This document shows, piece by piece, positions 45,790-51,820 of a stretch of 64,000 nucleotides of DNA (the first letter of the stretch is position 1; the number at the start of each line of letters is the position of its first letter). The notes beneath the pieces were generated by a model that was not told the DNA's origin, made no database searches, and was given only the letters and a program-made list of their open reading frames with translations. Position numbers and translations under genes: made by a program. Source of the DNA: CAYLYP01 sp964387795 (GTDB lineage: Bacteria; Bacteroidota; Bacteroidia; Bacteroidales; UBA7960); NCBI GenBank assembly GCA_964387795.1, contig CAYLYP010000001.1, positions 62,001 through 126,000 of the forward strand. Reading direction: 5' to 3'.

Positions 45790-45925
45790 ACAGGGCTTTA
45801 CCTGGTCAGCACAACCCAGCATGTTGCACCAGCTAATGAGCAATAGCGAATAAGCCCGGGTTGAATTAATCCTTTTGGTGGTGCTATTGTTTTTAAGGGG
45901 CTTGGGGATGGATTTTTGAAGATGA
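45790..45925 (+). repeat. Module R, copy 4
   Basis: Core TAATGAGCAATAGCGAATAA with CAGCATGTTGCACCAGC before and GCCCGGGTTGAATTAATCC after, then GTGCTATTG and GGGGCTTGGGGATGGATTTT. Joined to the best-preserved group II intron 3' end. Confidence 0.65.
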
Positions 45926-45960
45926 TAATAGCGGGAGAGGTATCCCGGTAGGTACAAAAC

Positions 45961-46121
45961 TGATTTGGCTTTTATTGATTAAACGCATAGATTTGTATAA
46001 CAAGAGCCGTATGGGCTGAGAGGTTCACGTACGGTTCTGTGAGAGGCTTGGGGTGTAGCGAAGCTCATGAACACAATAAATAAACAAATATCAGTGAATA
46101 AATTCCCCTTGCCTACTTGAC
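45961..46121 (+). mobile_element. Group II intron 3' end with intact domain V, copy 2
   Basis: Domain V lies at 46004-46037, exactly 34 bases. The lower stem GAGCCGTA pairs fully with TACGGTTC (one G-T). The catalytic AGC triad is present, the upper stem TGGGCT/GGTTCA is closed by a GAGA (GNRA) tetraloop, and the two-base bulge is CG. A domain VI-like stem GGCTTGGGG..CCCCTTGCC follows, ending in CTACTTGAC at 46113-46121, the expected intron 3' end. No intron-encoded protein is present, and only ~160 bases remain recognisable. Confidence 0.72.
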
Positions 46122-46150
46122 CCATCAACGTCAGGCACAATTAAACGAAA

Positions 46151-47158
46151 ATGAAAATTTTGATAGCCATAATAATTCTTTTTTTCTCCATTCAAAACTT
46201 GTATGGACAAAAAGTCAAGACACCAAGAACAATAAACAAAGCAATTGAAATTTTAACTATAGATTGTCCTGACAGCCTTCAACAGATTATAAAAAAGACT
46301 TCTAATGACAGTTTAATCGAATTATGTTACCCCTGGAATGGTGAATATAAAACAGTCTTTCATTGGACTGAAAAAGATAATAAGCGTTCAAAAATCAAGA
46401 AACATTTAATTGAAAATGGAATTGAAAGTAACCAACATCAACAAACAGTAGTTTTAATTGCATTCAAACACTTCTTGAATGGAAAAGATATAAATGAACA
46501 AGAAATATACAAACCGTATAAAAAGATTGAAGACAAATGGCGGTCAGAAGATAAAGTTAGATTTATTACTGACTCATTACGTGGAGAGTATATTCCAAAA
46601 GATATTGAAGACTGTTTTAAGCAAATTGATGGGTTTTGGGATGATTCAACAAAGATTCAAGTTAAGCAATGGACAGAAGATCAATTTAGTGCTAAGGCTC
46701 ATTTTGGTTTTGGTATGTGGATGAGAAATAATTGGCAATTATGGGGCGGGTCAAGACTTTCAAAATACTTCAACGAAATGGGCATTTATTATCCAGATGA
46801 TATGTCGGGAATAATCCTTGATAGTTATCATAGATATTTGAATGGAAAAGATATTCTATTAGAAAATCAAATCGAATATTATAAATTATACTGGAAGGTT
46901 GGTAAGAAACCATCAAAAGATATTTATCCTAAAGGAGTAAGGAGATTAGAATTTGATAGAAGTCAAAGTTACAAAACAAAAGAAGGTAATATGCCTGGAC
47001 GAGTTCATATTCAAACAAATTCAAAATCTGATAAAACTTGGATTTATGATTACTATTTGGGATGGAAACAAATATCGGATGATGAATTAGATGAACTTAG
47101 TTTAACAACCTATGAAAATAGAGAGTCTACCTTAGAAAAGATTTTTAACAAAGAATAA
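46151..47158 (+). CDS. Exported protein with two related DUF6794-like domains
   Basis: A 335-residue protein with a signal peptide (MKILIAIIILFFSIQNLYG). Two homologous parts follow. The first (about 27-120) has TINKAIEIL.., ..HLIENGIESNQHQQTVVLIAFKHFLNGKDI. The second (about 150-250) has IPKDIEDCFKQID.., FGFGMWMRNNWQLWGGSRLS, GIYYPDDMSGIILDSYHRYLNGKDI. The second fits a family I recall as DUF6794; function unknown. The first copy has lost the Trp-rich core. Single gene between module R copies 4 and 5; no promoter seen directly upstream. Confidence 0.65.
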   Translation: MKILIAIIILFFSIQNLYGQKVKTPRTINKAIEILTIDCPDSLQQIIKKTSNDSLIELCYPWNGEYKTVFHWTEKDNKRSKIKKHLIENGIESNQHQQTVVLIAFKHFLNGKDINEQEIYKPYKKIEDKWRSEDKVRFITDSLRGEYIPKDIEDCFKQIDGFWDDSTKIQVKQWTEDQFSAKAHFGFGMWMRNNWQLWGGSRLSKYFNEMGIYYPDDMSGIILDSYHRYLNGKDILLENQIEYYKLYWKVGKKPSKDIYPKGVRRLEFDRSQSYKTKEGNMPGRVHIQTNSKSDKTWIYDYYLGWKQISDDELDELSLTTYENRESTLEKIFNKE

Positions 47159-47164
47159 CTGTGC

Positions 47165-47320
47165 CTAATAAATAGGGCTTCATGTGGTCGAAACGACCCA
47201 GCATGTTGTACCAGCTAATGAGCGATAGCGAATTATCCCGGGTTGAACTACTTTCCGCAGGATAGTACTATGGGTTTTAAAGGGCTTGAGAATGGATTTT
47301 TAAAGGAGAGGATGGAGGTG
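47165..47320 (+). repeat. Module R, copy 5
   Basis: Begins 7 bases past the stop with AATAAATAGGGCTTCATGTG; core TAATGAGCGATAGCGAATTA, then CCCGGGTTGAACTA and TACTATGGGTTTTAAAGGGC and TTGAGAATGGATTTTTAAA. Confidence 0.65.
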
Positions 47321-47351
47321 AAGCTTTTTTGACAAGAAGCTTAGCGAGGCA

Positions 47352-47450
47352 AAGTTCCACTATATTTTATTCACTATTTCCCCATTAGCACGTAAAACAT
47401 TTTCTGTTAAAACATTATCATTTATCGCTTTTTTGATATTTTTGTTTGGG
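47352..47450 (+). promoter_or_regulatory. Module P, copy 3
   Basis: CCCATTAGCACGTAAAACAT, CTGTTAAAACATTATCATTT and TCGCTTTTTTGATATTTTTG with -7 box at 47437-47444, 65 bases before ATG 47509. The clearest match to copy 2. Confidence 0.6.
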
Positions 47451-47508
47451 AAAATATGAATAAAATTCCTGAGGTTGTGTGCAAACCCCAAAAAGACAAC
47501 AACACACA

Positions 47509-48012
47509 ATGAAAATAAGAGCTACAAAAAAAATACTGAACATTGCCAGGATCAAAGAGGTAAAGGATTTAAGTCCATTGACAGATAAAATGCCTGGTGA
47601 ATGGTACGCATCAATTGTTTCAAGGGGTTTGCCAGGAAAATTGGCTATTCATTTTCTCCACTATCCTACTTTGATATCGTTAATAGTTCCTGAAAAGTCA
47701 TTGAACAAGGCAATAATGGAAATGCCAGATCACCTGGCATCACTATTAAAAAAACAAGGCTTCTCAAAGATACTTTCTGAATATCAAATCAGCACAGAAC
47801 CAGAGATATTTTCAACTAATAGTAGATCTATGTTAGGTTACATGAATGACATGAGCTATAATATAGAATATCACTTATTAAGACATAGGCCTATTTCTGA
47901 AATTGAGGATATTGAGTTTGAAAATCTTTTCGGTGGTAAATTGGGTGGAGCGAATTATATAACGCCCAAACAGATATTGATGGAATATTTGGATAAATTG
48001 GGCAGCCGCTGA
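47509..48012 (+). CDS. DUF6933-like protein
   Basis: A 167-residue cytoplasmic protein from ATG 47509 (MKIRATKKILNIARIKEV); the GTG at 47479 would add ten unlike residues. It shows PGEWYASIVSRGLPGKLAIHFLHYPTLISLIVP and TEPEIFSTNSRSMLGYMNDM, which I recall from DUF6933, an uncharacterised family often in accessory regions. Single-gene unit with module P as leader. Function unknown. Confidence 0.65.
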   Translation: MKIRATKKILNIARIKEVKDLSPLTDKMPGEWYASIVSRGLPGKLAIHFLHYPTLISLIVPEKSLNKAIMEMPDHLASLLKKQGFSKILSEYQISTEPEIFSTNSRSMLGYMNDMSYNIEYHLLRHRPISEIEDIEFENLFGGKLGGANYITPKQILMEYLDKLGSR

Positions 48013-48019
48013 TAAATGG

Positions 48020-48606
48020 TATAACCAATTGCTGTGTAGCGGTTTTGCTAATGTTAGTGTTTTTGGCAATATTTCGTTTAATTATTCAACTAATCGCACA
48101 GAAACGGCAACTGTTCATAATGTGCATAGAAGCAGAACTTCGGCAAAATTAAAGTTCTGCATGCTTTAAATAAGATGGTGGAAGCATTTGTAAGCCGAAC
48201 CACCAGTGTCGCTGTTCAGGCGGAGGCACTGACCGGGCGCAGTGAGCTCATGAGTACCAAAAACAACAATAAAATAATGCGAATAAAAGTTATGCCATGA
48301 GCATAACAGGTATGAGTATAGGAGTTGAACGCATCTGGTGCGCTGGGCAAGGAAACGGTATAAGCGTTACAAAACAAGCATAAACAGAGTTTACGATTGG
48401 TTAAAACGCATGCGGATTCAATTTTCATATCTGTTTTACCAATGGAGATTTGGTTTTTATTGATTAAACGCATAGATTTACATAACAAGAGCCGTATGGG
48501 CTGAGAGCTTCATATATGGTTTTGTGAGAAGCTTGGGGTGTTACACAGCACATGGAACACCGATGTGAACAATGATTTGCGAATGAATTCCCTTTGCATA
48601 CTCAAT
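48020..48606 (+). mobile_element. Decayed ORF-less group II intron, copy 3
   Basis: The 3' part repeats the other two sites: TTTTTATTGATTAAACGCAT, AGATTTACATAACAAG, then domain V at 48489-48522 (GAGCCGTA, TGGGCT, GAGA loop, then TATATGGTTT). The closing strand has several C-to-T-like changes and the CG bulge is lost. The 3' end is CATACTCAAT at 48597-48606. The GC-richer, structured stretch 48160-48420 (for example GGTGGAAGC..GAACCACC, GGAAACGGTATAAGCG) may be the 5' domains. The 5' boundary is uncertain. Confidence 0.5.
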
Positions 48607-48642
48607 CCGGTGAACGTTGTACGTCATACAAGAAAACCACAA

Positions 48643-49155
48643 ATGGAAAGATTTGAGCTAAACAAATATGCTGCTGATGGAAATCCCCTTATCATGATTT
48701 TCACTGAAGGGACTATCATTGGGCCAAAACGGTTTATTGACTTTTTTAATGTAAAAAAATACGAGCCAATCAAAGATTGCATTGAAAAGATTAAGAAATG
48801 GAATAGACAAGGAGCTCAAATCATTTACCTTACTTCGAGAAAAACTGAGATCTCAGCACAAACCATAAAAGATTTATTGATAAGAAATCAATTTGTAGGT
48901 GATTATTTATATTATAGGACTGGTTCAGATAAGTATAAAGATATTGTAGAATCGCTCAAACCTGATATATTAATTGAGGACAATTGCAGAAGTATAGGTG
49001 GTGCCTGGCAGATGGCAATAACATATGTAGACAAGAATATTAAAGAAAATATTAAATCCATAGTTATTAAAGAATTTAAGGGCATTGATAATTTACCTGA
49101 TAATTTGATTGATTTAATGAAATTTGAAACAAAACAATGTATGAATGCACAATAA
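48643..49155 (+). CDS. HAD-like protein with altered catalytic motif
   Basis: A 170-residue protein from ATG 48643 (MERFELNKYAADGNPLIMIF); a frame opening at 48538 would overlap the intron end. The fold looks HAD-like: motif I region NPLIMIFTEGTIIGPK where the usual DxDGT reads FTEGT, motif II YLTSRK (Thr/Ser present), and the acidic motif IV region KPDILIEDNCRSIGG. Loss of the nucleophile Asp suggests it is not a normal phosphatase. Single gene between the intron remnant and module R. Confidence 0.6.
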   Translation: MERFELNKYAADGNPLIMIFTEGTIIGPKRFIDFFNVKKYEPIKDCIEKIKKWNRQGAQIIYLTSRKTEISAQTIKDLLIRNQFVGDYLYYRTGSDKYKDIVESLKPDILIEDNCRSIGGAWQMAITYVDKNIKENIKSIVIKEFKGIDNLPDNLIDLMKFETKQCMNAQ

Positions 49156-49290
49156 GTAGGGCTTCAAGTGGTGAATGAGCGCCTGCGAATAAGCCTATGT
49201 TGGCTAATCCCGATAGATAGCAATATGTTTTTTTAAAGGGCTTGAGAATGGATTTAAAAACAGGTAAAGAGATGGTGGTAGCCCAGAAGA
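49156..49290 (+). repeat. Module R, copy 6 (divergent)
   Basis: Starts right at the stop with AAGTAGGGCTTCAAGTGGTG; the core is shortened to AATGAGCGCCTGCGAATAA, followed by GTTGGCTAATCCC and TTTAAAGGGCTTGAGAATGG. Confidence 0.55.
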
Positions 49291-49340
49291 AAATACAATA
49301 TCTACTTATAGCATTGGGGTTTGGTTCAATAGTATTTATT

Positions 49341-49425
49341 TTCACTTTCCCTTAAAATTTAAAACATTTACTGTTAAAACAATATTATTTATCGCTTTTT
49401 TGATATATTTGTGTTGAGGAAATGA
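49341..49425 (+). promoter_or_regulatory. Module P, copy 4
   Basis: AAAACATTTACTGTTAAAAC, then TATCGCTTTTTTGATATATTTG (read as TTATCGCTTTTTTGA plus TATATTTG) with -7 box at 49404-49411 and GTGTTGAGGAAATGAATAAA after it. The leader to the STAS-like gene is about 240 bases. Confidence 0.55.
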
Positions 49426-49433
49426 ATAAAATC

Positions 49434-49517
49434 CTTAACGGGCGTTATATCGGGCTACTACAAAGAATATACTTTCAATTATTGCAACCTGACAGATAAT
49501 CGCCCGTAAACGTTAAA
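49434..49517 (+). other. attC-like imperfect palindrome
   Basis: TTAACGGGCGTTAT (49435-49448) faces ATAATCGCCCGT (49496-49507) and CGTTAA (49511-49516). The inner arms pair as ACGGGCGTTAT/ATAA(T)CGCCCGT with one unpaired T, and the outer TTAAC/GTTAA resemble the R boxes of integron attC sites, each with one mismatch to RYYYAAC/GTTRRRY. Box spacing is not canonical. Confidence 0.35.
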
Positions 49518-49654
49518 AGCCATTGCTCCTCATTTGTTGGGTTAAAACAATCCCGGATGGGAAAAATAAACCGACACTTGAAAAAGCAGATGGGATGCAT
49601 GAGGTGGATTAAGCAAAAATATTCAACTTACAACAATAATTAAAAACAGTAACC

Positions 49655-50059
49655 ATGAGTGAAGTATTGATATTCAAAAATGATTTTGGCAGGTGCGAAC
49701 TTGATAATGAGTTAAACTGGATATTCATTACATTTTCAGGGATTGTAAATGTAAAGCAGGGTAATGCAGTACTGGAAAAAGCCCTTGAAGTAATAAAAGA
49801 AAAGAAATGCCCCGGTTACGTGGTTGATTCTTCAGGAGTGAAGGGAACCTATACCATGGCTAACGACTATATTGCCAACGAATGGATGCCTCAGGCACTG
49901 GCAAATGGCTGCAAATACAATGGTGTTATTGTATCTTCAGATATTTTCACCCAATTTGCAACCGAAGCATTGGAAAAAAAAGTGAGTGGCATGACCATTA
50001 AAATGTTTGATAAAATAGAGGATGTAATTGCCTGGATAAAAAGTTTATCAAAAAAATAG
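49655..50059 (+). CDS. SpoIIAA/STAS-like domain protein
   Basis: A 134-residue cytoplasmic protein. The pattern of strands and helices (ELNWIFITFSGIVNVKQGNAVLEKALEVIKEK..PGYVVDSSGVKGTYTMANDYIANEWMPQALANG..NGVIVSSDIFTQFATEALEKK) fits the STAS/SpoIIAA-like fold of uncharacterised bacteroidete proteins. A phosphorylatable Ser in DSSGV is at a plausible place, but anti-sigma-antagonist function is not shown. Last intact gene of the array; lies behind module P copy 4. Confidence 0.65.
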   Translation: MSEVLIFKNDFGRCELDNELNWIFITFSGIVNVKQGNAVLEKALEVIKEKKCPGYVVDSSGVKGTYTMANDYIANEWMPQALANGCKYNGVIVSSDIFTQFATEALEKKVSGMTIKMFDKIEDVIAWIKSLSKK

Positions 50060-50429
50060 ATGGATTAAAGTAGTTCACCCCAAAGCGGATTGAGCTCTGG
50101 TAATAAATGATATCTGAAGGATCACGTTTCCCTGCATGCACTGTTGTTTGCCCAAACAAATTGCATGGTATGAGAAAGCTGATCCTTTTATTTTGGCAAT
50201 CATTCCAGTTCTTCCCTGTTCATAGGAAAACAACGAAATCGTCCGGGAAGCCGATTTGAATGTTCGTAAAGTTGAATTACCGAAAAAACAACTACAATCT
50301 TTATCATTTGAAGCGTATGTATTTATGTTTGGGAAATGGATTAAATGCCAAACGTAATGCATACGCAAAGGACATAAGCACCAATGACGAAAAATGATAA
50401 AATGTTGCTTTTTTGTAAATAAGTGCATA
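50060..50429. other. Noncoding region after the STAS-like gene, with a strong hairpin
   Basis: No gene seen. At 50313-50366 the sequence folds into a stem: GCGTATG pairs with CATACGC at the base and ATGTTTGG with CCAAACGT above, with a loop of 15 bases and small bulges. Unlike a terminator it lacks a T-run, so it may be a recombination site or the end of the cassette. Confidence 0.5.
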
Positions 50430-50486
50430 TCTTTTTGTTAAAGTATTATTATTAATCGCATTTTGATATTTTTGTAAGGGGAAACT
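50430..50486 (+). promoter_or_regulatory. Module P, copy 5 (shortened)
   Basis: TTTTTGTTAAAGTATTATTA, then ATCGCATTTTGATATTTTTG with -7 box at 50467-50474 and GTAAGGGGAAAC. Confidence 0.55.
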
Positions 50487-50583
50487 AAGTGTGATTCCTG
50501 ATATTGCCAATAATGTGACTAAAGACGATTAAGTGTAAAAAATTTATCATTTTCTATTTATGATGATTTTACAATGTATTGAT

Positions 50584-50617
50584 TTTGTTGTTTTCTATAC
50601 AAAAGGAATTATATTTG
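50584..50617 (+). promoter_or_regulatory. Promoter left over from a Fic gene
   Basis: TTG (50588-50590), 19 bases, then TATATTTG (50610-50617), well formed, but only a gene fragment follows. Confidence 0.45.
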
Positions 50618-50647
50618 TATAGATTTTTAGAAATTCTATCCATATGA

Positions 50648-50824
50648 CAACTTGGGGATTATGACCCCTTAATAAAGATGGCAATTATACATTTTCAATT
50701 TGAAAGTATCCACCCATTTTATGACGGAAACGGTAGAACTGGGAGAATTATCAACATTCTCTATTTGATTTTAGAAAAACTTCAATCTTTGCCAAGCAAT
50801 GGTTATTGCATGGCTTATGAGTAA
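50648..50824 (+). pseudogene. Fic-family gene remnant
   Basis: The open stretch reads YDPLIKMAIIHFQFESIHPF then YDGNGRTGRIINILYL, the central helix and active-site motif HPFxDGNGR(T)GR of class II/III Fic proteins (AMP transfer). The N-terminal ~200 residues and the C-terminal part are missing, and a stop follows after 58 codons. A promoter remains upstream, so an internal deletion probably removed most of the gene. Confidence 0.75.
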
Positions 50825-51190
50825 CTATTTTAACGATGATTTGTGAAATTATCCTTATGGTCTGCTAAGCGGGTTTAACAGTGGGGAAAATTAAAAGTGT
50901 ATTGTTTTTCATACACAAACATATTAAGTCAGCTTATTAAGCAGGATTTAAATATTTGCACTACTTGAGAAACAATTTTGCACATTCAAATTAGCATTTT
51001 ATTAAATAATTGTTGAATTCGTTGTGCATTTTGTATATGTGTTAAAACTATTGGAAACAATTAAAATTTGATATACCGGTTATATTGTGGCAGCGAGTGA
51101 GCACAGGTTGAACTCATCCTGTAGGATTGTGATATGGGTTTATAAGAGCTTTGGAATGGATTTTTAAAATGTGCATTGAGGATGGGGATT
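50825..51190. other. Noncoding region containing module R, copy 7
   Basis: No gene seen. Module R-like sequence lies at about 51085-51175 (GCAGCGAGTGAGCAC, GGTTGAACTCATCCTGTAGG, ATATGGGTTTATAAGAGC and GGAATGGATTTTTAAAA), directly before the second module Q, as copy 3 is before the first. Confidence 0.5.
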
Positions 51191-51570
51191 GAGCCTTACT
51201 TAAAGAAAATGGCATTATTAGGGTAAAAAATATCTTATTTGAAGGAGGGAAACTCCTACGGAGTTTTTATGTAGGTATGCTTTTTGCCCCCAGATAAATC
51301 TGGGGGTTATGCACAGGCTACTCCTGACGGAGTAGTAAAGACAGGCATGGAATTGGGTGAAAGATTTACCAATAAAGAACCCTTGTTTTTCGAGTAAAGA
51401 AATGATAGGGCACAAAGGTTCCAATAATGGCCAATTCAGCTGACAAGTATATAGCCTAAATATTTTTCCAGGAAAAAAGGTAGCAATATTATAATGAATC
51501 CGATAAAATCCTGTAGGGTTTTACTGTAAATACCTCCCGCATTTATCCGGGGGAAGGAAAAGGGAGAGCT
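51191..51570 (+). repeat. Module Q, copy 2
   Basis: Direct repeat of 43316-43698 with the same order of palindromes: GAAGGAGGGAAACTCCTACG, GCCCCCAGATAAATCTGGGGG (as GCCCCCAGAT plus AAATCTGGGGG), CACAGGCTACTCCTGACGGA and TTTATCCGGGGG. Differences are scattered, so the duplication is not recent. Confidence 0.7.
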
Positions 51571-51740
51571 ATAACGGCACGGGAATTTAATAAATGATGA
51601 AAAAACCTCCAGCAATTGTGAGAGATTTGAATACTTTTCTATTTCTATCACAGTTGTGAGAGAATTTGAATAAATTTGAACATGAATAAATTATCAGCAT
51701 ACAACAGTTTTTTCACTGAAATAATCGACACGATTAATTC

Positions 51741-51820
51741 AGCAAGATACCAGGCATGGTATTAAAAAGTGGCATTGTAAATGATATACATCCTGCTTGT
51801 TAAGTGTTTTTCAGCAGACC
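51741..51820 (-). repeat. Right copy of the 80-bp dispersed repeat
   Basis: On the minus strand it begins GGTCTGCTGAAAAACACTTA and continues ACAAGCAGGATGTATATCAT. It aligns with 37827-37905 in opposite orientation and in its first 28 bases with 13971-13998. It overlaps the 3' end of the adjoining phosphorylase-like gene and supplies its stop codon. Confidence 0.65.

Noticed and set aside
41946..48606. A retron or diversity-generating element, suggested by structured RNA next to an ATPase gene
   Set aside because: No reverse transcriptase frame exists in the window, and the structured RNA fits group II domain V instead.
48538..48642. Longer N-terminus for the HAD-like protein
   Set aside because: The extra 35 codons run through the intron domain VI region and its 3' end; no similarity to a protein domain.
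40830..51175. Module R as a tRNA-like or rRNA fragment
   Set aside because: No acceptor stem, no T-loop motif, and copies diverge in ways that do not keep a cloverleaf.
43316..51570. Module Q as an intact insertion sequence
   Set aside because: Only 380 bases, no transposase frame on either strand and no clear target duplication.
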